A stretch of DNA of 64,000 bases from CAVWZH01 sp963765285 (GTDB lineage Bacteria; Acidobacteriota; Terriglobia; Terriglobales; Acidobacteriaceae): assembly GCA_963765285.1 (NCBI GenBank), contig CAVXVR010000004.1, positions 558,001 through 622,000 on the forward strand. Reading direction: 5' to 3'. A program made the position numbers and the translations under genes. Under the pieces are notes generated by a model that saw nothing but the letters and a program-made list of their open reading frames with translations, searched no databases and was not told the origin of the DNA. Positions 1-7,359 of the stretch are shown here, one piece after another (the stretch's first letter is position 1; every line of letters begins with the position of its first letter).

Positions 1-1425
1 CGTCGCCGAGGCTGACTTGGTCGGATCCGCTTGCGATGTGGCCGTCACCGAAACCAGAGATGGGCTTGGAACCGCCGGAGGAGCGGTGTACAAACCGCCC
101 GTGGTGATCGTCCCGCAGCTCGAGCCGGCGCAACCCACTCCGCCAACGCTCCACGTCACGGCAGTGTTGGCTGAGCCCGTCACCGTCGCCTGGAATTGCT
201 TTTGTGCTCCGGTTACCAGTTGCGCGCTCGTGGGAGCGATCGTGATCCCAACGGCTATGCCGGAGCCGAGAGTAACCGCGGCTGAAGCCGTCTTGGTGGG
301 ATCGACCACTAGAGTTGCGGTCACTGTTACGGTTGGCGGATTCGGCGCCTTGGCGGGCGCGGTGTAAATGCCTTGGGCGTTAATCGTGCCGCAGGTGACT
401 CCGCTGCATCCGGAACCAGTCACACTCCACAACACGACCGTGCTCGACGTTCCGGTCACCGTGGCGGTGAAAGAAACTTGCCCTCCGAGCTTTACTTGCG
501 TAGATGTCGGTGACACAGCGATCGTGACCGCCGCGCCGATGCCGACTGTCGCTGTACCCGACTGGGTGGGAGCTGCCACCGAGGTGGCTCTGACCGTCAC
601 CGCGGCCGGATTGGGTGGAGTCGCTGGTGCCGTATATAAGCCCGTCGATGTAATGGTGCCGCAGGCAGCCCCGGCGCACCCGGCTCCTGAGACACTCCAG
701 GTCACGGCCGTGTTTGTGGCTCCACTGACCGCGGCGCTGAATTGCACTTGTCCTCCCGCGGTTACCTGGGCCGGATTAGGTGACACAGTTACAGAGATGG
801 TGCCGGAAGACTGAATCACGACTGTGGCCGATGCCGACTTCGTGGGGTCCGCAACCGAAGTGGCAGTAACGCTTGCGGAAGATGGGTTGGGAACGGTTGC
901 CGGGGCGGTATAAAGTCCGGCCGAGTTGATGGTTCCGCAGGAAGTTCCCACGCACCCGGATCCGCTGATTTTCCACGTCACCGCAGTATTGTTCGTTCCC
1001 GTGACGGTCGCTGTGAACTGCTGTTGTCCTCCGACCGCGAGTGCTGAGAGTGTAGGTGAAACGCTGACCGAAACCTTGGGAGCTGCCTGGATCGTTACCG
1101 TGGCAGTTCCTGACACTACTACATCGGCGAGCGAGATCGCCCTGACCGTGACCGTGTTGGGAGTGGGCGCGGTGGCGGGTGCAGTGTACAAGCCTTGGGC
1201 CGTCATCTGGCCGCAGGTGATGCCGCTGCATCCCGCTCCCGTCACACTCCAAATCACAACGCTGTTGCTGGTTCCAGTGACCGTGGCTGAAAATTGCACC
1301 TGCGCGCCAGGGACCACCTGTACGGGATTAGGAGAGACCGTAACAGAGATCACGGACGCGGCCTTCAGTTGGGGGGGAGCGCCAAAAACAAGCGCCAAGC
1401 AGGCAACAATCGTCAGCCATTTCAT
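1..1425 (-). CDS. Secreted protein with tandem Ig-like repeats (partial, runs off the left edge)
   Basis: I read this frame by hand from ATG at 1425 down to base 1: 475 codons, no stop, so the 3' end lies outside the window. The N-terminus is a signal peptide (MKWLTIVACLALVFGAP). The rest is five visible copies of a roughly 91-residue beta-rich module, each with the pattern GxGCxGxxCG followed by LYTAP and an [AS]VTVxAT strand. Such Big/Ig-like modules are typical of surface or exported structural and adhesin-like proteins; the two spaced cysteines could form a disulphide within each module (inference). The start lies 40 nt downstream of the DsbA-like gene on the same strand, suggesting co-transcription. 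The ribosome-binding site is weak. The specific function is unknown. Confidence 0.85.
   Translation of the reverse strand, partial: MKWLTIVACLALVFGAPPQLKAASVISVTVSPNPVQVVPGAQVQFSATVTGTSNSVVIWSVTGAGCSGITCGQMTAQGLYTAPATAPTPNTVTVRAISLADVVVSGTATVTIQAAPKVSVSVSPTLSALAVGGQQQFTATVTGTNNTAVTWKISGSGCVGTSCGTINSAGLYTAPATVPNPSSASVTATSVADPTKSASATVVIQSSGTISVTVSPNPAQVTAGGQVQFSAAVSGATNTAVTWSVSGAGCAGAACGTITSTGLYTAPATPPNPAAVTVRATSVAAPTQSGTATVGIGAAVTIAVSPTSTQVKLGGQVSFTATVTGTSSTVVLWSVTGSGCSGVTCGTINAQGIYTAPAKAPNPPTVTVTATLVVDPTKTASAAVTLGSGIAVGITIAPTSAQLVTGAQKQFQATVTGSANTAVTWSVGGVGCAGSSCGTITTGGLYTAPPAVPSPSLVSVTATSQADPTKSASAT
30..1370 (-). repeat. Tandem ~273-bp coding repeats (five visible copies)
   Basis: The CCGCAG anchor of each unit (encoding the CG of the second cysteine motif) recurs near 113, 389, 660, 933 and 1210, a spacing of about 273-279 bp. 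Copies are diverged but keep the same cysteine spacing. The array continues past the left edge. Confidence 0.8.
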
Positions 1426-1464
1426 AGGACACCGCCGGTTTAGGGTTCAGAAAGAACTACGTCG

Positions 1465-2532
1465 CTATTTCTTCGACACCTGCTGCGGCGCAGAACCGGT
1501 CTGGGGAGGAGCCGGAGAATTCTGCGCTACCGCAAGTTGCTGATCCACCATTTCCTTCAGGGCAGCGTATTCCACGGCGCCGCTGATGAAGTGGCCGTTG
1601 ATAAAGAAACTGGGCGTACCGCTCAAACCCAGATGTTTTCCTTCTTCCAGGTCTTTCTTTACGGCTGTCGTCTCGGTTCCGTTATCCAGACACTGATTGA
1701 AGCGCGCTTCGTCGAGCTTCAGGACGTGTGCGTGCTCTTTCAGGTTGGTGATGTCGAGCTGTTTGCTGTAGAAGAGCACGTCGTTAAATTCCCAGAACTT
1801 GCCCTGCTCTCCGGCACAGCGCGCGGCTTCTGCTGCTTTTTGTGCGCGGTGGTGCATAGGCAGCGGAAAATCCTTATAGACGATGGAGACTTTATCGCCG
1901 TACTCCGTCTGCAACTTCTGAAGGTCCGGCTTCACTCTCTGGCAATACGGACACTCGTAGTCGGCAAACTCGACCACCGTGACGGGGGCGGTCTTGGGCC
2001 CGCGCACGTAGGCATCTTTCAGATTGAGCATCGCCGATGGGGCCTGCAACATCACCTGCACCGTGGCCTGCTTTTTCAGTTCGGCCACGTAGGCTGCCCG
2101 CGCCTTGCCATGCCGCAGCTCGCGGATGTGTTCCAGAACGCGGTCACGGACCGCTTCATAGGGATCGTTGGTTTCCAGACCCTCGTAGTAGACCTGGAGT
2201 TGATCTTCGGTGGGATCTTTTATTTTGTCGTAAACTTCCTGGTTGAGAAGTTGATCGACAGTCAGCCCTTTGCTGCGAGCGTGGATCTCCAGCAGCTTCT
2301 CATCTACGAGCTGCTCCACGGCCTTGCGCTGGCTGTTGTAGTATGCGTATCTGGCTTGGAGTAGCTGACCGCCCTGTTGGTTTTCCAAGTCCCCGTAGGT
2401 GAGTTTTTCGCCGTTTACTTCTGCCACTATTTCTGATTTATCGTTGGGAACTGCCTGCCCGTATGCATGATTGATGATACCGGTTAGACCAAGTCCCACT
2501 GCCAGACACACCACCGCCTGTCTTACTTTCAT
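1465..2532 (-). CDS. DsbA-like thioredoxin-fold protein with SurA/PpiC-like N-terminal region
   Basis: Predicted exported thiol-disulphide oxidoreductase of the Thioredoxin_4/DsbA-like group, 355 aa. Start chosen at ATG 2532, preceded by GGAGGAG, with a signal peptide (residues 1-26). Residues about 35-155 are a helical region opening with VAEVNGEKLTYGDLE, which resembles the SurA N-domain. The thioredoxin fold covers about 175-345 with catalytic CPYC at 194-197 and the cis-proline loop GTPSFF. It sits between a pair of eight-cysteine secreted proteins (upstream) and an Ig-repeat protein with paired cysteines (downstream, 39-nt gap), which suggests it oxidises or isomerises disulphides in those products. 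That partner assignment is inference. It could also be a general periplasmic oxidoreductase. Confidence 0.88.
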   Translation of the reverse strand: MKVRQAVVCLAVGLGLTGIINHAYGQAVPNDKSEIVAEVNGEKLTYGDLENQQGGQLLQARYAYYNSQRKAVEQLVDEKLLEIHARSKGLTVDQLLNQEVYDKIKDPTEDQLQVYYEGLETNDPYEAVRDRVLEHIRELRHGKARAAYVAELKKQATVQVMLQAPSAMLNLKDAYVRGPKTAPVTVVEFADYECPYCQRVKPDLQKLQTEYGDKVSIVYKDFPLPMHHRAQKAAEAARCAGEQGKFWEFNDVLFYSKQLDITNLKEHAHVLKLDEARFNQCLDNGTETTAVKKDLEEGKHLGLSGTPSFFINGHFISGAVEYAALKEMVDQQLAVAQNSPAPPQTGSAPQQVSKK

Positions 2533-2570
2533 GTGTTTCTTCTCCTCCCCCAAATCAAACAACAGTTGAC

Positions 2571-2610
2571 AAAAATTGCGCCAGACTACCGTTCGGCTGG
2601 AGTCTGGCGC
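2571..2610 (-). terminator. Rho-independent terminator of the first eight-cysteine gene
   Basis: A perfect 10-bp stem (GCGCCAGACT pairing with AGTCTGGCGC, 2578-2587 with 2601-2610) is followed on the minus strand by AATTTTT. It lies 71 nt past the stop of the gene at 2682 and upstream of the DsbA-like gene, so the DsbA-like/Ig-repeat pair probably has its own promoter. Confidence 0.75.
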
Positions 2611-2681
2611 CCTAAATTGCAATCACGACCGGAAGCGGCTGAGCAAATTGAGCCCTGCGCTTTGCCGCTTCGAATCATGCC

Positions 2682-3263
2682 TTAGTCTCCCGTACCGCAG
2701 GAGCAAATGCCGTGCCCGCTGCCCAGGATTTCGACGAATTGACACTCCGCCTGGAGATTGAAGCTCAGCTCTTTTGCTCCCAGAGTCGAATCCGAAGACT
2801 CCGACTCGGTGATCGGATAGGCCGTACCCACTGCGTTCTGGATATGGGTAACCCAGACCCGAAGATTCGGCGTGGGGGTGACATTGGAAGTTGGATCGCA
2901 CGGCGAATTGTTGACCGCCGCGGATACAACCTTGATCACGCCATTGTTCGATATGACTCCCGTCAAAGGATTGGAAGTCAGGTTCGACCTTACAGAAAGT
3001 GTACGCAGACCGTTGGGCGTTTCGATGCAACCACAGCACTCCGAAAGCTGCTGGTCGTTATCGAAGACGTAGATCATGGCGCACAGATTTCCGCCTGTCA
3101 CTCCAGGGTTGTCGATCCGCACGGTGGCGTCGGGCGCCGGCGCGGCGTTGTTGGAAAAATAGTTGATTCTGAAAACATCTTGTGCGGAAGCAACTCCCAA
3201 GCCCACTGTGAGCAGGCTTAGAGTCACCAACGCGATGGCGAACATGGGTAGCCTTTTACACAT
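2682..3263 (-). CDS. Secreted eight-cysteine protein, copy 1 (unknown family)
   Basis: Function unknown; 193 aa. Start chosen at ATG 3263 (MCKRLPMFAIALV), preceded by AGGAGG; it gives a signal peptide ending at ASAQ. The mature part has eight cysteines: one in GGNLCAM, three in a CCGC motif, one in NSPCDP, one near AEC, and two in the C-terminal tail GSGHGICSCGTGD. All eight are conserved in the copy at 3509-4090 and in the C-terminal domain of the lipoprotein at 7360-8772. The even number, export signal and adjacent DsbA-like gene suggest structural disulphides; metal binding by the CCGC and CxCG motifs is an alternative. No enzyme motif was recognised. Confidence 0.85.
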   Translation of the reverse strand: MCKRLPMFAIALVTLSLLTVGLGVASAQDVFRINYFSNNAAPAPDATVRIDNPGVTGGNLCAMIYVFDNDQQLSECCGCIETPNGLRTLSVRSNLTSNPLTGVISNNGVIKVVSAAVNNSPCDPTSNVTPTPNLRVWVTHIQNAVGTAYPITESESSDSTLGAKELSFNLQAECQFVEILGSGHGICSCGTGD

Positions 3264-3282
3264 ATCGGTAAGGATCCTCCTG
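3254..3282 (-). repeat. Duplicated 5' leader, copy at the first eight-cysteine gene
   Basis: These 29 bases covering the start codon region and ribosome-binding site are identical to 4081-4109 upstream of the paralogue. Similarity continues through the following GCTGCCGGC and GAGGGGA blocks. The duplication therefore included the 5' untranslated region. Confidence 0.8.
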
Positions 3283-3357
3283 AGACGCTGCCGGCTGAGG
3301 GGAGGAGGGTTCAGCCAAGGCGCGTTGCGCAAAGCCTAATCCTGTGAGTGGCTTTGA

Positions 3358-3370
3358 ACCAATTACCCAC
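3358..3370 (-). promoter_or_regulatory. Shared upstream box, copy 1
   Basis: On the minus strand this reads GTGGGTAATTGGT, 95 nt upstream of the start at 3263. The paralogue has GTGGGCAATTGGT at 4184-4196, 94 nt upstream of its start. The constant position suggests a promoter or operator element retained after duplication; the role is inferred. Confidence 0.45.
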
Positions 3371-3451
3371 TAGGCTTAGCCGAGGACCTTCGAATCCAAT
3401 GCGTTACGGTGCGGCACGACCTATTGAATTAACCCTTATGTATTAGACCAC

Positions 3452-3493
3452 GATCAAGGACGGCAGGGCTATCCGGCCCCGCCGTTCCTGATC
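3452..3493 (-). terminator. Hairpin downstream of the second eight-cysteine gene
   Basis: A 17-bp imperfect stem (3452-3468 with 3477-3493; two mismatches and one G-T pair) lies 16 nt past the stop at 3509. There is no clear T-run afterwards, so it may be a terminator or an mRNA-stabilising hairpin. Confidence 0.5.
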
Positions 3494-3508
3494 ACTCACC
3501 TACAGCTA

Positions 3509-4090
3509 TTAGTCGCCCCAACCGCAGGAGCAAATTCCGTGCCCGCTGCCCAGGATGCCGATGAAGGCGCATTCTGCCTGGATGTTAGCCAGCTCGGTCG
3601 ATCCGAGAGTTGCGTCCGAAGACTCCGTCTCCGTGATCGGGAAAGCTGCACCCACCTTATTCTGAATGTGGGTCACCCATGCGCGAAGAGTAGCCGTCGG
3701 GGTCACGTTGGACGTGGGATCGCAAGGCGAGTTGTTAACCGCCGCCGAGACGATCTTGATCACGCCGTTCTTTTCCCAAACCCCGGTCAGCGGATTGCTG
3801 GTCAGGTCCTTGTTAACGGAAAGTGTACGCAGACCGTTCGGGGTCTCCTGGCAACCGCAGCATTCCGCAAGCTGCTGATCGTAGTCGAACACGTAGATCA
3901 TGGCGCACAGATTCCCGCCCGTCACTCCCGGGTTGTCGATCCGCACCGTGGCGTCCGGCGCGTAGGTAGTGTTGGCGTTCGAGAAATAGTTGATTTTGAA
4001 AACGTCTTGTGCTGAAGCGACTCCCAAGCCCACTGTAAGCAGACTCAGGGTCACCAAAGCGATAGCGAAAAGGGGTAGCTTTTTACACAT
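3509..4090 (-). CDS. Secreted eight-cysteine protein, copy 2 (unknown family)
   Basis: Close paralogue of the protein at 2682-3263: same length (193 aa), same signal peptide style (MCKKLPLFAIALV), same eight cysteines and the same C-terminal tail, here GSGHGICSCGWGD. Most differences lie in the segment after the signal peptide (SNANTTYAPD versus SNNAAPAPD) and around the NGVIK region. The start at 4090 is preceded by the same AGGAGG leader as copy 1. It has its own upstream boxes (4184-4196 and 4214-4247), so the two copies are probably transcribed separately but under related control. Function unknown; a disulphide-stabilised extracellular protein is the simplest inference. Confidence 0.85.
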   Translation of the reverse strand: MCKKLPLFAIALVTLSLLTVGLGVASAQDVFKINYFSNANTTYAPDATVRIDNPGVTGGNLCAMIYVFDYDQQLAECCGCQETPNGLRTLSVNKDLTSNPLTGVWEKNGVIKIVSAAVNNSPCDPTSNVTPTATLRAWVTHIQNKVGAAFPITETESSDATLGSTELANIQAECAFIGILGSGHGICSCGWGD

Positions 4091-4109
4091 ATCGGTAAGG
4101 ATCCTCCTG
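4081..4109 (-). repeat. Duplicated 5' leader, copy at the second eight-cysteine gene
   Basis: Identical over 29 bases to 3254-3282; see that entry. Confidence 0.8.
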
Positions 4110-4183
4110 GATGCTGCCGGCCGAGGGGAGGGACGGGTTCAACCGGTCATGCGTTGTCTAACTTAGCCTCAGTCAAGGGTTTC

Positions 4184-4196
4184 ACCAATTGCCCAC
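4184..4196 (-). promoter_or_regulatory. Shared upstream box, copy 2
   Basis: Minus-strand GTGGGCAATTGGT, 94 nt upstream of the start at 4090; it differs by one base from the equivalent box of the paralogue. Confidence 0.45.
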
Positions 4197-4213
4197 ATGA
4201 CCGTACTCGAACT

Positions 4214-4247
4214 CACTAAGTCGATAAGCTAGTTCGAATGGGCTAGT
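4214..4247 (-). promoter_or_regulatory. 34-nt candidate operator upstream of eight-cysteine copy 2
   Basis: On the minus strand this 34-nt block begins ACTAGCCCAT and ends TTAGTG. The block at 7195-7228 on the plus strand has the same first 10 and last 6 bases and exactly the same length. It lies 124-157 nt upstream of the start at 4090, while the other lies 132-165 nt upstream of 7360. Both precede genes encoding the same cysteine domain, so a common regulator is likely (inference). The LuxR-type proteins nearby are candidates. Confidence 0.5.
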
Positions 4248-4358
4248 TTTTCAACCCTCTGATCGCACTAGCCGCCATGATTAATCCTTTTAGGGGGGAA
4301 CTTCCAGTCGGGCGCCCTGCTGTTACACTCTGCAATCTGATTTCTTCTTAGGGGAATC

Positions 4359-5078
4359 TTATTCCGGCGGCGGGGCCGCCGGTTGCTGTTGCTGCTGTTG
4401 TTCTTGCTCGCGCTGCTTAATCCGCTGTTTCTGCATCTGGTCGATGATCGCGCCTTGTTTGTTGGCCCATTCGGCGTTGGTCGTGCGAGCCGCATCGACG
4501 TCATTGTTCTGAGCTTCATTTGTATCGGCACTGAAACCCTGGCCGTAAAGAGCCGGGTCTGCCGCGGGTGCCGGTGGCGGGGCGGCAGCGAATACTGCCG
4601 GCGCCGGCAAGGAATTACGGCTGGTCAGCACCAGGTGTTGCAACACCGTTGGGTCGGCTGGCGAGGACAGCATCACGTAATTGAACGAAGACCCATTCAA
4701 CAAATCAACCAGGACATCGCGCATCGGGCCGGGGCCAAGGTGCACGAACACTTTTTCGTCCAAGCCTTCTTGCGGAAAGGTGATGTCGACGCCAGTCTGC
4801 GAACTCACGGCTTTTAGAATCTCGCGCAGATTCGTGCCTTCCGCGGCGATCGTCAAGCGGCCTTTCTTGAAAGTAACGGGTGTGGCCTTGGGTGCCGCAG
4901 TCTCAGGCGGCGTATTCTGGATCACTGCATCCAGGCAAACGCCATTCTGGCTGACAATGCAATCTGCATCGCTGGAATTTTGCCCCAAGGCGACTACCGC
5001 CGCGCAGAACAATGCTGTACCCGGCAAGATTGCGGCGATTTTTCTCTGCCATTTTGTCGACATGAAATTACCAGTCAT
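4359..5078 (-). CDS. Secreted STN-domain protein with Gln-rich C-terminus
   Basis: 239 aa from ATG 5078; an alternative start is ATG 5063 (MSTKW). No strong ribosome-binding site distinguishes them. A signal peptide precedes LGQNSSDADC. Residues about 65-135 (GRLTIAAEGTNLREILKAVS...GVDITF...VFVHLGPGPMRDVLVDLL) match the STN fold found at the N-termini of secretins and some TonB-dependent receptors. Here no channel follows: the remainder is Pro/Ala-rich and ends in a run of glutamines before PAAPPPE. It follows the gene at 5102 by 23 nt and is probably co-transcribed with it. It could be a periplasmic adaptor, but its partner is not identifiable from sequence. Confidence 0.75.
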   Translation of the reverse strand: MTGNFMSTKWQRKIAAILPGTALFCAAVVALGQNSSDADCIVSQNGVCLDAVIQNTPPETAAPKATPVTFKKGRLTIAAEGTNLREILKAVSSQTGVDITFPQEGLDEKVFVHLGPGPMRDVLVDLLNGSSFNYVMLSSPADPTVLQHLVLTSRNSLPAPAVFAAAPPPAPAADPALYGQGFSADTNEAQNNDVDAARTTNAEWANKQGAIIDQMQKQRIKQREQEQQQQQQPAAPPPE

Positions 5079-5101
5079 AGATCACAACAATACTCGACCT
5101 T

Positions 5102-5668
5102 TTAATGCGGAGTTGGCGATCCACCCGCGGATTGCGTCGCGCTCGGCAGAGTGCATTGGGCTGGGGATCCCGCCGCATTCGCCGGTTCACTGTCTTTTTC
5201 GTCAGTGTCCTTCAGACTAACCTGCAACTTTCCTTTATCGGCATCGGTGTTCTGATTGGAATCCCCGGCAGCGGGTTGCGCGTCCGTGGGAACCCGAATT
5301 TCGTCCTTGTCCAGCTGCTCGTGCGGCAGCTTTACAGCCAGATCGTTCGCCTGGGATGAACTTGCATGCTCATTATTGACGTTGGCCGGCGCGTCCGGGC
5401 TCACGGCATTGGATCCTGATGTACTGCCGGCCCTGGCCGGATCGGTCGAGGGGGCGCAGGCCGCCGGGTCTTGCTTCACCGGTTCGGCCGCCTTGAGTTT
5501 GCTGATTGTGGGTGGCGCAACGCTGGCGGCGGGCTTGGCGCGCTCCAAAGGCGCAGATTCGGCGGCAAGTAGAGTGGCTGAAATCAGAGCCAGAAGAAAA
5601 GGCACAAACAGGAACCCAATCCCCACCCTGGCGTTTTTCTTGGGAACAGCTCGTTTAATCGACAGCAT
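5102..5668 (-). CDS. Secreted low-complexity protein, function unknown
   Basis: Start chosen at ATG 5668 because GAGGGA lies six bases upstream; ATG codons at 5674 and 5692 are alternatives. The N-terminus has a basic segment (KRAVPKKNAR) and a hydrophobic stretch (VGIGFLFVPFLLALIS), consistent with a signal peptide or anchor. The rest is rich in Ala, Ser, Pro, Asp and Asn, with two cysteines and no recognised domain. It is the first gene of the likely operon with the STN protein. A candidate operator lies at 5795-5812, about 130-145 nt upstream. Confidence 0.6.
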   Translation of the reverse strand: MLSIKRAVPKKNARVGIGFLFVPFLLALISATLLAAESAPLERAKPAASVAPPTISKLKAAEPVKQDPAACAPSTDPARAGSTSGSNAVSPDAPANVNNEHASSSQANDLAVKLPHEQLDKDEIRVPTDAQPAAGDSNQNTDADKGKLQVSLKDTDEKDSEPANAAGSPAQCTLPSATQSAGGSPTPH

Positions 5669-6232
5669 TACCATTCCCTCGATCTGACGCATAGGGCTGC
5701 CCTGGCGGGCTATGTGTAGACTTAAACACCCCGCTTACCGCAAGGCAATCGCACATTGGGCCTAGTCTTTTGGACTAAACCATTAGGCGAGTAGACTAAC
5801 CCGTTGGGCTATCTCCGGGAGTCGCCAAAATAACATGGTGGAAGGCTATTGACAATTTTCCAGAAATAGACGAGACTTTCGTCACTCCTTCCCCAGAAGA
5901 TGTAGCCTCAGCTCACTGTGTTTACGTCAGACGTAGGGCATTTGTCTGAGAGTTGGCACGTCGCGAGGTTCTGAAATCTCGCGAACCACCCCGAGGAGCT
6001 GTGGGAAATCGCTATGGAATCTGTTCCGTACCCCAGGTTGACGACTGGTGGGTCCGAATATCCCTGTTGCGGATATCGCCGGCCCGCGCTCGATGTCACG
6101 AAGCAGTCGCTCCTCCATTTGTCGTGTTTACGGCTTTCAAGTTGGCAGGTTTTCGGATCACAAACCAGTCTCAATTCCAGGCCAGACGGCTTCCATCAAG
6201 CTTGAATCTGCGCGGCCATTAGGAGTCAATCG
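5669..6232. other. Divergent intergenic region
   Basis: This 0.56-kb gap separates the minus-strand secreted-protein operon from the plus-strand LuxR gene. Several overlapping open frames exist on both strands, but none shows a plausible start with a ribosome-binding site or a recognisable domain. It contains the candidate operator at 5795-5812 and AT-rich stretches around 5840-5880 that could hold promoters. Confidence 0.6.
5795..5812 (-). promoter_or_regulatory. Candidate operator sharing half-boxes with 4214-4247 and 7195-7228
   Basis: On the minus strand it reads TAGCCCA directly joined to ACGGGTTAGT. The ten-base ACGGGTTAGT is also present exactly at 7218-7227, and TAGCCCA is in both other elements. 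It lies 127-144 nt upstream of the gene starting at 5668, a similar distance to the other two copies. Confidence 0.4.
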
Positions 6233-6778
6233 GTGTCGGTTGGAACATCCCAGGCAGGCTTGCTCCTTGTCGATAACTCGCTCAGCACCGTCGCGGCTAA
6301 TCTGGAAGCAATTCAAATTCTGACCTTCCCGAACAAACCTGATCGGATCAAGCGGCTGGAAATTTTTCTGGCCGACAAAGTACGCTCCGGCCTGGTCAAC
6401 CGTCAGTCTCCGGAAGGCCTCGAGTTTGTGAAGGAGTTCAAATCCGGAAACCGCCACTATCTGTGCCGCACGTTCCGCCTCGACACAGCCCCAAATAACG
6501 GCGTCCGTCCTTCGATCGCGTTGCTGCTCGAAAGAAATTCTTCCGGCGGCACCGCCGCCCTTTCGGAAATCTGCAAGCGTTTCGATCTCACCCAGCGGGA
6601 ACGGGAAACCGTCGAACTTCTGCTACAGGGCTTGACCAGCAAGGAAATCGCGAGCCGCATGAGCATCAGTCCGAATACGGTGAAAGCGTTCCTTCGCCTG
6701 GTTATGGTCAAAATGGGAGTTTCCACACGTTCCGGAATTGTGGGAAAAGTCGTTGGCCCGAGCGGTGGCGGAATCTAG
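6233..6778 (+). CDS. LuxR-family transcriptional regulator with PAS-like N-terminus
   Basis: 181 aa from GTG 6233, preceded by AGGAG at 6221-6225. The C-terminal 65 residues form a LuxR/GerE helix-turn-helix (LTQRERETVELLLQGLTSKEIASRM...SPNTVKAFLRLVMVKMG). The N-terminal part opens with GLLLVDNSLSTVAANLEAI, which resembles the start of a PAS domain, so it may sense a small ligand or interact with a partner rather than accept a phosphoryl group. No receiver aspartate was seen. It is divergent from the secreted-protein operon and is a natural candidate for the regulator of the boxes around it (inference). Confidence 0.85.
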   Translation: MSVGTSQAGLLLVDNSLSTVAANLEAIQILTFPNKPDRIKRLEIFLADKVRSGLVNRQSPEGLEFVKEFKSGNRHYLCRTFRLDTAPNNGVRPSIALLLERNSSGGTAALSEICKRFDLTQRERETVELLLQGLTSKEIASRMSISPNTVKAFLRLVMVKMGVSTRSGIVGKVVGPSGGGI

Positions 6779-6864
6779 CAAGGCCTTTGCCCCACCTAGC
6801 CGCGGCGAACTAATCCATTTGAGCAATTTTAATTACACCCATCTTCAGGCGATCATGCCACCCT

Positions 6865-7182
6865 GTGAAAAGAGCGACAGAGAGAGATCGAAGGCGCCAT
6901 CCGCGCTTTCCTCACGTGCTGGATGTGCAAGCGCGCGAGGTGCCTCCGTATCAGTCCGCGTTGCGTTCCAGTGCGCCAGCTCTCGCGCGTGTACAGAACG
7001 TGAGCAAGGGCGGTTTATGCCTGGTCAGTTCACAACCGCTGCCGCGAGCCTCGTTGTTGCGTTGCGAAGTTCTGGTGACCGACGTCCCCGTGGGAATCCC
7101 CACTCTCATGCAAGTGTGTTGGACGCGAAAACAAAACCTGAAGGCGGAGAGCTACCTGTCTGGTCTTCAGTTCCTCCTGTGA
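6865..7182 (+). CDS. PilZ-domain protein
   Basis: 105 aa from GTG 6865. It carries the PilZ signature: an N-terminal arginine cluster (RDRRRHPRF) and NVSKGGLCLVSS, matching the RxxxR and [DN]xSxxG elements that bind cyclic di-GMP in this family. It is a single-domain protein, so it probably acts as a diffusible effector. It lies 86 nt after the LuxR gene on the same strand and may be in the same transcript. The ribosome-binding site is weak and the start is uncertain. Confidence 0.75.
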   Translation: MKRATERDRRRHPRFPHVLDVQAREVPPYQSALRSSAPALARVQNVSKGGLCLVSSQPLPRASLLRCEVLVTDVPVGIPTLMQVCWTRKQNLKAESYLSGLQFLL

Positions 7183-7194
7183 TCCCCTTGGTGG

Positions 7195-7228
7195 ACTAGC
7201 CCATCTGGCTAGTATGTACGGGTTAGTG
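7195..7228 (+). promoter_or_regulatory. 34-nt candidate operator upstream of the Big_2/eight-cysteine lipoprotein
   Basis: Starts ACTAGCCCAT, ends TTAGTG, and contains ACGGGTTAGT. It is the same length as the element at 4214-4247 (20 of 34 positions identical, with both ends invariant) and lies at a similar distance from its gene. Confidence 0.5.
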
Positions 7229-7359
7229 CCTTCCCCTTACTCTGTTTGATCTACACATCCTGGAGAATTGCAAACCTTCGGGGGTCAGATAGATTCGTGA
7301 TGCGCGACTGATTTCCTTCCTCCCCCAAAAAGTTGGAATTGCAGGGGGCAATTTCCCAA

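Noticed and set aside
17..1543. Three plus-strand open frames (17-367, 368-814, 926-1543)
   Set aside because: They are antisense shadows of the Ig-repeat gene, which has a signal peptide, repeats and conserved cysteines on the minus strand.
5908..6222. Several overlapping short frames on both strands before the LuxR gene
   Set aside because: No ribosome-binding site, no domain, and mutually overlapping; treated as chance frames in an intergenic region.
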